Shown: one piece after another, positions 46,611 through 55,455 of the stretch
Numbering within the stretch: position 1 is the first letter of the stretch
Layout of the letters: the number at the start of each line of letters is the position of its first letter
Assembly: GCF_029167365.1 (NCBI RefSeq)
Contig: NZ_JARFNM010000001.1
Location: 550,001 to 614,000 of the forward strand
DNA from: Amygdalobacter nucleatus
Lineage (GTDB): Bacteria; Bacillota; Clostridia; Saccharofermentanales; Fastidiosipilaceae
DNA length: 64,000 nt
Direction: 5' to 3'
Notes under the pieces: model-generated
The model's database searches: none
What the model was told of the DNA's origin: nothing
The model's input: only the letters and a program-made list of their open reading frames with translations
Translations under genes and position numbers: made by a program

Positions 46611-47303
46611 ATGAAAAAACATATAGCATTAGCATTATCTTTGGTTCTGACTGCAAGTTTGTTTGCAGCATGTTCTAAGCAGGAAGCTAAGCCGACAAAG
46701 GCAGCTAAGGAAACAAAAGCTGCAGAGTCAGTGGCAGCTACTAAAGCTGAGAGCAAGGAAACAAAGTCATCCGAAGCTGACAAGAAGCCAGCCAAAGCCG
46801 AAGAGGTTTCTCTTGAGGATTGGAAGGGTACTTGGAATAGCATCGAGGGTTACTATGATGAGCCTGAAGTCAAGAAGGCTATGGAAGAAAAGGCTAAGGA
46901 GATCAAAAAGAAGTTTGATGATCTCAAGGCTGAAAAGTCTAAAGAATGTCATGTTGATTGGCTTGGCTTGAAGATCGACGGCAAGACGATCACTTTCTTA
47001 GACAACTTTGCAAGCAAAAACGGCAAAGAGCTTGAGAAGGTCGAATATGTCTTCAAAGAGATGAAGCAAGTCGGTAAAGAGGGCGAAGAGCACTCCAAAT
47101 GGGCAGTGTTCGAAGCTAAAGACAAGAATGCAAAGCATCCTTTGTTGTTGATGATGCCAGTTCATGGCGAAGACGAAATTACACATTTCCATATTCGTTA
47201 TGGTAAGAGTGTTGATGAAATGTTGAAGATGGATGAGTGGTGGCCTGTAATGGCTAAGGACTCCAGCACAATGGAGCAAGTTATCACAGAAGTGACACAC
47301 TAA
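46611..47303 (+). CDS. zinT: ZinT-domain lipoprotein
   Basis: A 230-residue lipoprotein: signal peptide with lipobox LFAAC (Cys21), a disordered Lys/Ala/Glu linker (to about 65), and a C-terminal ZinT/YodA domain. The domain shows SLEDWKGTWNSIEGYY, then later THFHIRYG, whose histidines match the zinc-binding HxH of ZinT, and ends with the family's EVVxEM-like helix. ZinT proteins bind zinc and pass it to ZnuA. In streptococcal AdcA the ZinT domain is fused to the binding protein; here it is separate, 131 nt upstream of the ZnuA-like gene. Confidence 0.85.
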   Translation: MKKHIALALSLVLTASLFAACSKQEAKPTKAAKETKAAESVAATKAESKETKSSEADKKPAKAEEVSLEDWKGTWNSIEGYYDEPEVKKAMEEKAKEIKKKFDDLKAEKSKECHVDWLGLKIDGKTITFLDNFASKNGKELEKVEYVFKEMKQVGKEGEEHSKWAVFEAKDKNAKHPLLLMMPVHGEDEITHFHIRYGKSVDEMLKMDEWWPVMAKDSSTMEQVITEVTH

Positions 47304-47324
47304 GTCCAACACTTTTATAGCTTA

Positions 47325-47355
47325 ACAAAGGCTCGCTTTGATGCGAGCTTTTGTT
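47325..47355 (+). terminator. terminator after the ZinT-like gene
   Basis: ACAAAGGCTCGC, TTTGAT loop, GCGAGCTTTTGT. The T-run is interrupted, so it may be partial and allow read-through to znuA. Confidence 0.65.
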
Positions 47356-47434
47356 GCATAAAAAATAAATTGAGATTTATCAAGTAATTGTACTGCTATT
47401 TAGTATAAAAGCTTCCTAATATAGATAGAAAAAT

Positions 47435-48757
47435 ATGAAAAATAGATTGATTCGCATGCTGGCTGTTTTGCTGGCTGTTACTTTTAGCCTGGGTGCTTGT
47501 CAAGCTAAACAAGATGCAAACAATGGTGAGCATAAACCAATTGTTTATGCTTCTTTTTTCCCAATTTATGATTTAGTTAGACAAGTTTCCGGCGATACAC
47601 TTGATGTGCGTTCGTTTATGCCGACCAACACCGATTTACATACCTGGGAGCCAACTGGTCGCAATATGAAAGAATTAGCTAAGGCTGATATTCTGTTTGT
47701 GAATGGCGCTAACATGGAACGGTGGGTCGACAGTGTTAAACATAACTTCCCCAATTTGAAGGTTGTCAGTTTGGCTGATAAGGTACAGTTAATTACCTAC
47801 AAAGGCGCAGCTTCGATTGGTGACTTTCAATATATGACTGAAATTTCTGCCAAGGCAGATACAACCTATAAGTTTGAGTTCGGACATACCCATGAAGATA
47901 TTATGCGTGTGGCATTCATCCGCAAAGATAAAGATTATGCTTTGAAGGAGATCATTAATATCGGTAAAAAGGTGATGGAACAAAAAGGCGAACTTATACC
48001 GCAAGAGCAAGAAATTGCTGTTACACCCGATAAAGTTTATGCCTTAGAGATGGGGCATGTGAGCGGCCGTGTCTATTTCAAATTACCTGAAGATGGCGAT
48101 TGGTATGTTTTGTCAGGTCGTGTGTCTGAACGTTTGTTGCCATATACTTTACAAACTAAGGCAGGCGAGAAGATTGAGCATAATGATTTGGTCACTACTT
48201 CCACTAATGGCCATGATAAAGTCACTTATGATCCGCATTCCTGGCTTTCATTAAATAATGCCAAGCGTTACTTGAATTATATTTATGACACGTTGAAAAC
48301 AACTTATCCTGATAATGCCAAATTATATGGCAAGCGCAAGTTTAAGGCTGTTGATCGCCTAACTGATATTCAAGCGCAATATAAAGAAAAGTTCGCAAGC
48401 TTAGACAAAAAGGCGTTCCTAGTCACTCACTATGCTTGGGAATATTTAGCTAAGGAATATGGCTTGATGCAATATCCTTTGCAGGGCTTAATTTCAACAG
48501 AATCACCGAGTTTGAAGACAATCAAAAAGGCAATCAAATTCTGCCGCGATCAAGAGGTAAATACCGTTTTCTACGAGAGCAATATGCCGCCTAAAGAGGC
48601 GCAAGCTTTAGCCCAAGAGATAAACGGCAAGTTTGTTGATCTTACCAGTATGGAATTTGTGCCTAGTGATGATCAGGGCGAAATTGGTAGCTATACGAAG
48701 ATTATGGAAGCTAATTTAGCTAAGTTGTATGCAGCGTTGAGCGGAGAGACAAAATGA
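47435..48757 (+). CDS. znuA: ZnuA-type metal ABC transporter binding lipoprotein with large insertion
   Basis: A cluster-A-I metal-binding lipoprotein of 440 residues, longer than the usual 300-330. The signal peptide ends in lipobox LGAC (Cys22). Expected metal-ligand positions are H69 in DLHTWEPT, H268 in YDPHSWLS, and H332 in VTHYAWEYLAKEYGL, with FYESNMPP near the end. Between about residues 120 and 255, where other ZnuA proteins have a short His-rich loop, sits an insertion of about 130 residues (FGHTHEDIM, EMGHVSGRVYF) that I do not recognise. znuC follows with an ATGA overlap. Mn or Fe cannot be excluded, but ZinT next door favours zinc. Confidence 0.88.
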   Translation: MKNRLIRMLAVLLAVTFSLGACQAKQDANNGEHKPIVYASFFPIYDLVRQVSGDTLDVRSFMPTNTDLHTWEPTGRNMKELAKADILFVNGANMERWVDSVKHNFPNLKVVSLADKVQLITYKGAASIGDFQYMTEISAKADTTYKFEFGHTHEDIMRVAFIRKDKDYALKEIINIGKKVMEQKGELIPQEQEIAVTPDKVYALEMGHVSGRVYFKLPEDGDWYVLSGRVSERLLPYTLQTKAGEKIEHNDLVTTSTNGHDKVTYDPHSWLSLNNAKRYLNYIYDTLKTTYPDNAKLYGKRKFKAVDRLTDIQAQYKEKFASLDKKAFLVTHYAWEYLAKEYGLMQYPLQGLISTESPSLKTIKKAIKFCRDQEVNTVFYESNMPPKEAQALAQEINGKFVDLTSMEFVPSDDQGEIGSYTKIMEANLAKLYAALSGETK

Positions 48758-49425
48758 AACAGATAGAAATAAATGATTTAAGTTTTGGCTTTAATAGTGA
48801 GCTGATTCTTAAAAATATTAATTTTGCCGAGGAGGCAGGCGAGATTGTCGCTATTCACGGCGAAAATGGTACGGGTAAAAGTACCTTATTGAAATTGATT
48901 TTAGGTGAATTAACCGCAACTAGTGGCGAAATAAAGGTACAAGGCCAAAATCTTAGAAAAATGAAAGATTTTTCTAAGATTGCTTATGTTCCGCAATTAC
49001 AGACATTTGATAATATAACATTCCCAATTACCTGTACTGAGATTGTTGCTTTGAATTTGTATCGCCAATTTGGTTTCTTCAAAATTCCTAGAGCTTGTCA
49101 TAGAGAAGCGGCTAGAAAAATTTTGACTGAGATGGGTCTACAAGATTATTTAGATACACCATATAATCAGCTGTCTGGTGGCTTCAAGCAACGTACACTC
49201 ATTGCTAGGGCTATGATTAACAACCCAGAATTGTTGATTTTGGATGAGCCGACAGCTGGCGTTGATCAGGCAAGCAAAGTGAACTTCTTGCAATTAATTA
49301 AAGAGACGAATCAAAAGAAAAAGACAACTGTTTTGATCGTTACGCACGAGATGACCTTAGTTGAGCAGCAATTGCCGTTAGATGCTGTCTACGAGATGAA
49401 GAATGGGGGTCTCCAAAAATGTTAG
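48754..49425 (+). CDS. znuC: metal ABC transporter ATP-binding protein
   Basis: The cytoplasmic ATPase of the importer. The 223-residue product has Walker A HGENGTGKST, Q-loop VPQLQTFD, signature LSGGFKQRTLIARAM, Walker B LLILDEPTAGVD, and H-loop VTHEM. It overlaps znuA by four bases and znuB by seven, so the three are one translationally coupled operon. Confidence 0.93.
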   Translation: MKQIEINDLSFGFNSELILKNINFAEEAGEIVAIHGENGTGKSTLLKLILGELTATSGEIKVQGQNLRKMKDFSKIAYVPQLQTFDNITFPITCTEIVALNLYRQFGFFKIPRACHREAARKILTEMGLQDYLDTPYNQLSGGFKQRTLIARAMINNPELLILDEPTAGVDQASKVNFLQLIKETNQKKKTTVLIVTHEMTLVEQQLPLDAVYEMKNGGLQKC

Positions 49426-50216
49426 AATTTGCTTTCATGCGTCATGCTTTGTTGGCTGGGTTCTTCCTGTCAATCATTATTCCAATGATCGGTATCGTGA
49501 TGGTCAATCGCAAAACCAGTATGATTGGTGATGCCTTGTCACATACTTCTTTGAGTGGTGTAGCTTTAGGCTTGATCTTTGGCTTTAATCCAGTTTGGGG
49601 CGTCTTGCTTATCTGCCTGATTGCTGCATATGCAATTGAATATATTCGCGCTAAATTCCCGCATTATGGCGATATGGCTACGGCTGTTATTACAAGTACA
49701 GGCTTGGGCCTGGCAGCTGTATTAACGAAGTTTGCTGCAGGGGGTAACAATTTTGAAAGCTATCTATTTGGTAGTATTTCCGCTGTTACTTTGTATGATG
49801 TGGTGAGCGTGGCAATTGTCTTTGTGGCAGTTGTAGTTGTCAGCATCGTTTATTATGCCGCTTTACTTGATTTGGCAATTGATAGTAATTTGGCTCGCTT
49901 AGCTGGCGTCAATGTTAAATTGGTCAATGCTATTTATACATTCTTGTCAGCTGTGACAATTGCTTTGAGCTGTAAGATTGTTGGTGCCTTACTCGTTTTG
50001 TCAATGTTGGTATTACCTGTTGCGACAGCTTTGATTATTTGCCGAAGCTATAAGACAACTTATATCATGTCAATTGTTTTGGGCGTATTTTACACTATGT
50101 CAGGTATCATCATTTCCTATTATTATGATGTGCCGACAGGTGGTGCGATTGTTATCTTGGCCGTACTTGGGATGCTAATCACAGCCATCTATCGTAAATG
50201 CTGCCGTAAGAATTAA
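49419..50216 (+). CDS. znuB: metal ABC transporter permease
   Basis: The membrane subunit of the zinc importer, 265 residues with about eight hydrophobic segments. Family features visible are RKTSMIGDALSHTSLSGVALG and, later, KIVGALLVLSMLVLPVATA. It begins in the end of znuC and is followed by a strong terminator, closing the operon. Confidence 0.92.
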   Translation: MLEFAFMRHALLAGFFLSIIIPMIGIVMVNRKTSMIGDALSHTSLSGVALGLIFGFNPVWGVLLICLIAAYAIEYIRAKFPHYGDMATAVITSTGLGLAAVLTKFAAGGNNFESYLFGSISAVTLYDVVSVAIVFVAVVVVSIVYYAALLDLAIDSNLARLAGVNVKLVNAIYTFLSAVTIALSCKIVGALLVLSMLVLPVATALIICRSYKTTYIMSIVLGVFYTMSGIIISYYYDVPTGGAIVILAVLGMLITAIYRKCCRKN

Positions 50217-50236
50217 TTACAATTAAGTTAAAGCTG

Positions 50237-50270
50237 AAAGCCGACTTATTTTTTAGTAAGTCGGCTTTTT
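50237..50270 (+). terminator. terminator after znuB
   Basis: AAAGCCGACTTA, 8-nt T-rich loop, TAAGTCGGCTTT, then a T-run: a perfect 12-bp stem. Confidence 0.95.
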
Positions 50271-50313
50271 ATGTTATAGTTCAAACATAGAGCGTTTGAG
50301 AGGAATTTAGGGC

Positions 50314-51348
50314 ATGGACAAATTAAAGGCTGAACTTTTAGCTTTAGGTGTTAAGAATTTGATTTTAAAAGAAGCTGGCAAAGTAGTTTGGCAATTTCAA
50401 ACAGAGCCTAATCGCTTGTTCAATCAATATTCTGTGACAAAGGCTTTCACAGCTTTAGCCTGCTTAGCAGCGTGCAGAGCGGGCTTTTTGAGCTTAGACA
50501 GTAATGTGACAGAGCTTCTTAAAAAGCTAGAAGCGGCTAATAAAGCAAATTTAAGTTCGACTAATACTGAGCAGATAGAAACTCACATAAAGGCTAATTG
50601 TGTGGAGAATTTAGCCATAACAGCCAAAGAGGTTAGATATGATGTTTCTGAATTAAATGCGCTTGCTATTAAGTTAGAACAGGCTGAATTACAGCTTTTA
50701 TTCTGCAATTTACCCAAACGTGCTAGGCTTGAGCAATTAACGATTAGACATTTATTGAATATGACAAGCGGGCATGGGCAGACGCATATGTTTATAGATG
50801 AAAGGCAAAAACTTAGTCTGGGGACAAACTGGTTTGATTTTTGCTTGAATTTGAGTTTTGCTAGGCGGCCTGGGACGCATTTTCTCTATACGAATGCTGG
50901 CCCTTATATGGCAGGTGTGCTTGTGCAAGCTTTAACAGGTAAGCGTTTAAGTCAGAATTTAGCTAATTTGTTCAAATTAGGCTTAGGCATGGAGCATGTG
51001 AAATGGCAGCAAGATCCGCTTGGCTATGAATTTGGGGCGAGTGAACTGTTTATGAGTACAGAGAAACTGAGTGAGTTCGCTGAGATTTTGCGTAAAGGTG
51101 GTCAAGCCTATACTTCAGAAGAAGCGGTTAAATTAGCAACGAGTGTGAGTTATAACAATGCTGAAAAAGGTATTTACTATGGCTATGGTTTTTGGCTGTA
51201 TCCTGATGGAGCTTATAGAGCAGATGGTAGCCATGGCCAGTATATTATGGTCGATGCCAAGCGCAATTTAAGCTTAGCGGTGAACAGTGACGCAACAGAC
51301 GAAAGACAACTCAAAGAGTTGTTGTATACAAGTTTAATTAAGCATTGA
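50314..51348 (+). CDS. serine hydrolase of the beta-lactamase/PBP family, no signal peptide
   Basis: This 344-residue protein has the class C beta-lactamase fold signatures: S40-V-T-K43 (the SxxK nucleophile), FLYTNAG (YxN motif), and GSHGQY (HxG-like) near the C-terminus, with HLLNMTSGHG in between. There is no signal peptide or membrane segment, so it should be cytoplasmic, unlike true beta-lactamases; esterase or peptidase activity is more likely. A GAGAGGAATTTAGGGC ribosome binding site and an extended -10 (TG-T-TATAGT, about 50272-50280) precede it. An insertion rich in Lys/Asn at residues 70-130 is not typical. Confidence 0.8.
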   Translation: MDKLKAELLALGVKNLILKEAGKVVWQFQTEPNRLFNQYSVTKAFTALACLAACRAGFLSLDSNVTELLKKLEAANKANLSSTNTEQIETHIKANCVENLAITAKEVRYDVSELNALAIKLEQAELQLLFCNLPKRARLEQLTIRHLLNMTSGHGQTHMFIDERQKLSLGTNWFDFCLNLSFARRPGTHFLYTNAGPYMAGVLVQALTGKRLSQNLANLFKLGLGMEHVKWQQDPLGYEFGASELFMSTEKLSEFAEILRKGGQAYTSEEAVKLATSVSYNNAEKGIYYGYGFWLYPDGAYRADGSHGQYIMVDAKRNLSLAVNSDATDERQLKELLYTSLIKH

Positions 51349-51381
51349 TTAGCTTAAAGTAATTTATAAGACAATAAATAA

Positions 51382-51426
51382 GGGGCTTACAGATGTTTGC
51401 AAACATGCTTGCAACTTGTAAGTCCC
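51382..51426. terminator. bidirectional terminator between two convergent genes
   Basis: A long hairpin with outer GGGGCTTACA/TGTAAGTCCC arms and an inner GTTTGCAA/TTGCAAC stem, with A-rich sequence on the left and T-rich sequence on the right. It serves the hydrolase (+) and ung (-). Confidence 0.75.
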
Positions 51427-51436
51427 ATTTTGTTTC

Positions 51437-52087
51437 TTAGTTATAGTCAGGCAATTTCCAGTCGATAGCTTCTAAGTTGTGAGACACTAGAAAATCATTA
51501 GCCTTTTGAAAGTGTTTACAACCGGCAAAGCCACGATAAACAGCTAAAGGACTTGGGTGACTCGTCATTAAAAATAGTTGATTTTCTTTAGTTATAGCTG
51601 GCTTTAGAGCTTGGGCAGCTTTACCCCAGAACATGAAAACCATGGGCCTATCACTAGCATAAAGGTAGGACAGAATGTTGGTCGTAAAAGTTTCCCAACC
51701 TTGGTTTTGGTGGCTGAAGGCCTGGCTATCTCTAACAGTTAGCACTCTGTTTAGAAGAAAGACGCCTTGCTTTGCCCAATAGGTTAAATCGCCATGCTTA
51801 GGATTTTGCCCTTGTTCTTTGAAAATATTTTGGAGCGAGGGTGGAATTTGAACTCCACGATTCACCGAGAACGCAAGTCCCATGGCTTGGCCTTTTTGGT
51901 GATAGGGGTCTTGGCCGACGATAACGACTTTCACTTTGTCAAAGGGGCAGAAGTTGAAGCTGTTGAAAACTTGTTCTGCTGGCGGGTAAACAGCATAATG
52001 TTTACGTTCTTCTGTCACAAATTGGCGTAAGTGTGCAAAATAGGGCTTAGTCATCTCATTTGAGATAATATCGTACCAGTTATCCAC
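51437..52087 (-). CDS. ung: uracil-DNA glycosylase, family 1
   Basis: Ung removes uracil from DNA at the start of base-excision repair. The product has the family-1 motifs GQDPYHQKGQAMGLAFSV (catalytic Asp) and TSHPSPL (His loop), and ends LEAIDWKLP. I choose GTG 52087 (216 residues) because GAGGA lies 8 nt upstream of it; an in-frame TTG at 52102 would be inside that ribosome binding site. Confidence 0.95.
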   Translation of the reverse strand: MDNWYDIISNEMTKPYFAHLRQFVTEERKHYAVYPPAEQVFNSFNFCPFDKVKVVIVGQDPYHQKGQAMGLAFSVNRGVQIPPSLQNIFKEQGQNPKHGDLTYWAKQGVFLLNRVLTVRDSQAFSHQNQGWETFTTNILSYLYASDRPMVFMFWGKAAQALKPAITKENQLFLMTSHPSPLAVYRGFAGCKHFQKANDFLVSHNLEAIDWKLPDYN

Positions 52088-52171
52088 TTCTTTGTTCCTC
52101 AACTATATTCGCATTGCTCGTCTTGCTGTTATTGTGCAAGATACTATCTTGCATAAGTATACGCATTTATT

Positions 52172-52203
52172 TATAAAAAGAGCAAATGCACTTGGCATTT
52201 GCT
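52172..52203 (-). terminator. terminator of the surface-protein gene
   Basis: On the minus strand: AGCAAATGC-CAAGT-GCATTTGCT followed by CTTTTTATAAA. The stem is perfect and 9 bp. Confidence 0.85.
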
Positions 52204-52230
52204 CCATAATTATGATGCTATCAAGCTGAG

Positions 52231-54903
52231 TTATTTGCGTCTTTTGGCAAGGATATAAGCTACACCGATAACCAAATATGCTAGATAATTTGTGGAGTTT
52301 ATTAATTCACCCGTTTTAACAATTTGTCCACGTTTAGCTGGCGTAATTGCTCTCAATTCTACTGTACCGTTTGTGTCACTTGTGTCGCTTGGAATATAAT
52401 TTGGCAAGTGAGCTTGTGGAGCTGGTTCAATTGGAACTTGACCTGTGCCAATCTCATGCTTTGTGCTATCACCGTTGCTAGACCATTCTGCATATAATTC
52501 AGTGTGCTGATTGTTGAAATCTAAATTAGTGAGATTAAATTGGTTGCTACCTTTCCAATCGAATTTTTGCGTTCCAACTTGATCCGTGGTCCACGCCATG
52601 AATTTATAGTCTTTGAAACTAGGATTAATTAGCTTAGCAAGATCAATACTAGGATCATTACTCAGTTTGCCATCAACAATAGAATTAGTAGGATTTTTTT
52701 GCCAGAAGCACTGTTCTATAATTGGCTCTGTTTTAGAGTTCTCCTTTTTTAGCTTAATATAGCCAACATATTTGTCTTCAACTTTTCCATCTTCGGCATT
52801 GTTGAGGTGCAGGGTGAGCTTCATGGGTACTCTGACGAAAGTCAGTTTATCTTGCTGAAGATTCTTTAATTTTGCACTGTATTTGAACATTTCTTCAGCT
52901 GTCATAGGCTCACCAACTGGATTTTCTTCTGTACCAGAGCTTGTTATAGTGCCTGTATTTTCGTCAATCTTATTAACTGCTCGCCATATGTTACCTAAGT
53001 CATCTTTAGAATATAGAACAGGATCTTTGCCAGCTATGTTCATTGTAACCCAATTACTTGGTATGTGAGTGCTAAAAAGAGCAGAATTTTTGCCAAGATC
53101 AATTTTTTGCAAACTTGAAGTGGCACATAGTAGCATCACTCGATTACAATTCTCTTGAATTTGCCATTTGCTTAAATCTAGTGAGCGTAAATTTTCTGCA
53201 TACTCGAACATTTTTTCTATAGTATTTACTTTTCCGACATCCCAATTGCTGACATCGATAGCTTTTAATTTAGTACAGCTAAACATACACGCCATATCTT
53301 CTACATTTTGTGTCTGCCATTTACTTACATCTAAAGTTGCCAAATTTGTTTTACTGCCTAGGTGGGGGAAGGCATTACGCATGGTTGTAACTTTGCTGAC
53401 ATCTAAGTTGCTTACATCTAAGCTGTTTAGATTTTCACAATGCGCAAAGATGTTCTCCATATTTGTTAATGCTGTAGTTTTCCATTTGCTGATGTTTAAG
53501 TTCTTTAATTCCTGGGCACCTTTAAACATGTTCATCATGCTTGTGACCTTACTAACGTCCCAATTTTCAGTAGCTAATGTTGAAACATATTTTGTATTAT
53601 TGAACATGTAGGTCATATCAGTAACATTAGCTGTTTGCCAATTACTGACATCAATGCTTTCTACTTTATCAGCTTCTGCAAACATCCTGTTCATGCTTGT
53701 AACTTGGCTACAGTTCCAATTTGCTGCATTAAGCTTTTTAAGTTGAGAGCCACCAAACATTGAACTCATATCTGTGACTTTGCTGACATCCCAATTTGTT
53801 AAGTCCAACTCACATTCACTAATTGAACCTGAAAAAGTGCTTATCATATTAGTAACTTTGCTTGTATTCCAGTTAGCAATATCATTGAGATTTCTAATTT
53901 TAGATTTATAGAATGTTGCTTCTAAGTTTTGAACTTCATCTGTTTTGAAGCTAGATAGATTATCTAGATTTTTTAAGCTGGGTGTGTTACAGAAAAGATA
54001 GCTGAAATTAATGACCTTAGAAGTATCCCAATTACTAATATTTAGCGTTTCTAACTTTTCCATATGAGCAAATGTACCACTTAAATCGGTGATATGGCTG
54101 ATGTCCCAACTGCTTAAATCTAGCGACTGTAATTCTTTACAGCCTGCAAACATATAAGCAAGGCTCGTTAATTCACTGATATCTAAATTTTCTAAGCCAA
54201 TGATTTCTTTAACAGCCCCTAAACCTGTGAAAGTATTATTAGTGCCAACAAATACAGAGTTGCCACCTTCAGCAGCTTTTACTTTTATTTTTCCACCACC
54301 AGTTTTTGTTTCGAGGATGATTTTTGTGATACTATCACGTTGTTCAAACCAGGGTGTTGCTTGCCCTCGCTCGAAGCCATATTTCCCCAAAAGAGAATCA
54401 AAGGCATGAAAATTTTTGGCTGTAGAATTAACCGAATACACCGTCGGACAAGGCAAAACGTCTGCGCTTATTGTTAAAGTGCCATTTTCTAAACGCCATT
54501 CTGCTGAGTTGTTATTTTTGTCAGTCCATGTTTGCCAGCTTGTGGCACGATCAGAATATATTGAGGCGTTGCTTTCCACTTTTACACCACTTAGAGCTTG
54601 ATTTTCTGAATTATCAGCAAGTTTAGCACTGTTGTCATTTGCAAGCTTAACAATGTTAGAATTTAGCTTAACCTCAGTATCAGCTTTATCAATTTCTTGT
54701 GAATTAGGTTCATCTGAGGCTTGAACAGAATCAGACTTATGCTGACTATTATCATTTGAACTAGCTACATCTAAACTAGGCTCTTGCATGTTTAGCGACG
54801 TAGTTGCAGTACTGTTTTGTTCGGCATGTGTTTGAATACGATTGTTTACAAAAAGTGAACAAAAAAATAAGCTTGCAATGCCAATACTTAGTAGTTTACG
54901 CAT
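52231..54903 (-). CDS. BspA-type repeat surface protein with C-terminal sorting-type signal
   Basis: An 890-residue exported protein. It has an N-terminal signal peptide (MRKLLSIGIASLFFCSLF..., ending about THA), a Ser/Asn-rich region, then about 13 copies of a 24-26-residue DUF285/BspA-like repeat (pattern NWDTSKVTNMSSMF), a Listeria-Bacteroides-type domain ending ELYAEWS, and a C-terminus GQIVKTGE + hydrophobic + AKRRK. This matches cell-wall sorting signals except that IVKTG replaces LPxTG. It may mediate adhesion. ATG 54903 is preferred over an ATG 54 nt upstream because AGAGGT lies about 8 nt before it. Confidence 0.9.
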   Translation of the reverse strand: MRKLLSIGIASLFFCSLFVNNRIQTHAEQNSTATTSLNMQEPSLDVASSNDNSQHKSDSVQASDEPNSQEIDKADTEVKLNSNIVKLANDNSAKLADNSENQALSGVKVESNASIYSDRATSWQTWTDKNNNSAEWRLENGTLTISADVLPCPTVYSVNSTAKNFHAFDSLLGKYGFERGQATPWFEQRDSITKIILETKTGGGKIKVKAAEGGNSVFVGTNNTFTGLGAVKEIIGLENLDISELTSLAYMFAGCKELQSLDLSSWDISHITDLSGTFAHMEKLETLNISNWDTSKVINFSYLFCNTPSLKNLDNLSSFKTDEVQNLEATFYKSKIRNLNDIANWNTSKVTNMISTFSGSISECELDLTNWDVSKVTDMSSMFGGSQLKKLNAANWNCSQVTSMNRMFAEADKVESIDVSNWQTANVTDMTYMFNNTKYVSTLATENWDVSKVTSMMNMFKGAQELKNLNISKWKTTALTNMENIFAHCENLNSLDVSNLDVSKVTTMRNAFPHLGSKTNLATLDVSKWQTQNVEDMACMFSCTKLKAIDVSNWDVGKVNTIEKMFEYAENLRSLDLSKWQIQENCNRVMLLCATSSLQKIDLGKNSALFSTHIPSNWVTMNIAGKDPVLYSKDDLGNIWRAVNKIDENTGTITSSGTEENPVGEPMTAEEMFKYSAKLKNLQQDKLTFVRVPMKLTLHLNNAEDGKVEDKYVGYIKLKKENSKTEPIIEQCFWQKNPTNSIVDGKLSNDPSIDLAKLINPSFKDYKFMAWTTDQVGTQKFDWKGSNQFNLTNLDFNNQHTELYAEWSSNGDSTKHEIGTGQVPIEPAPQAHLPNYIPSDTSDTNGTVELRAITPAKRGQIVKTGELINSTNYLAYLVIGVAYILAKRRK
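53085..54213 (-). repeat. protein-coding tandem repeats (DUF285 type) inside the surface-protein gene
   Basis: About 13 repeats of roughly 24-25 codons, each with a CTTTGCTGACATCCCAATT-like DNA core on the + strand (complement of NWDVSKV). Copies differ by many bases, so this is an old protein repeat and not a CRISPR array. Confidence 0.85.
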
Positions 54904-54920
54904 AATCCGTACCTCTTGTG

Positions 54921-54977
54921 TAGTGTTATTAAACACTAACTTGCCAGACAGGGGCAACTAGGTAACAACTGTGTTAC
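54921..54977 (-). promoter_or_regulatory. two operator-like inverted repeats at the surface-protein promoter
   Basis: TAGTGTT-ATTA-AACACTA (54921-54938) and GTAACA-ACTG-TGTTAC (54962-54977) are both perfect with a 4-nt spacer. On the minus strand a possible promoter TTGCCC-N18-TTTAAT has its -10 inside the first repeat, and the second repeat lies just upstream of the -35. The first repeat is also directly before the ribosome binding site. Confidence 0.5.
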
Positions 54978-55455
54978 AAGCAGACTACATGTTTAAGAGG
55001 TACTGTTTGATAGCTAGTAGTATTACTATCTAGGCTTTGAAAGGTGAAGGAAGATAAAAGTTCAGTAAAGCCCCTAAATTTAGGGATAAATAACTGCATT
55101 TTTACAAATTCGATGGCTAATTTTTATGGTGATATCCGTCTAAATACGGGGTTTTAGTGAAATTTTAAGACATCAATTTCGGGTCAATTTCATGCCTATA
55201 CGAAGCAAAAAGCTTATAAATTTAATTAGAACAATTGACTTATTCAGCGCCTAATCACTAACTTTTTACCAGGGATACAAAGATGGTGAGAGTAAAATAG
55301 AGAGGGAAGCAGATACCAAGATAAATAGAGGTACTTTAATTACAAGCTACTAAGAGGATTGAAAGTAAGTGATTTTTTTCGTGCTAAGCTCCAAAGCTTG
55401 GCGTTCCACAACAAAGTTGCATTGTATACATTACGAGTCAAACTATAACAAGCAT
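54978..55455. other. gene-free AT-rich intergenic region with several palindromes
   Basis: No plausible gene lies between the surface protein and tRNA-Arg. I see an imperfect repeat (GATAG/CTATC, with TAGTA/TACTA inside, 55009-55030), the perfect palindrome CCCTAAATTTAGGG (55072-55085), CCGT/ACGG near 55137 and GCTAAGCT/AGCTTGGC near 55383. No RNA family is recognisable. Confidence 0.6.

Noticed and set aside
53085-54213. CRISPR-like regularly spaced repeats
   Set aside because: The repeats vary, are in frame, and encode the DUF285 protein repeat; no cas genes are nearby.
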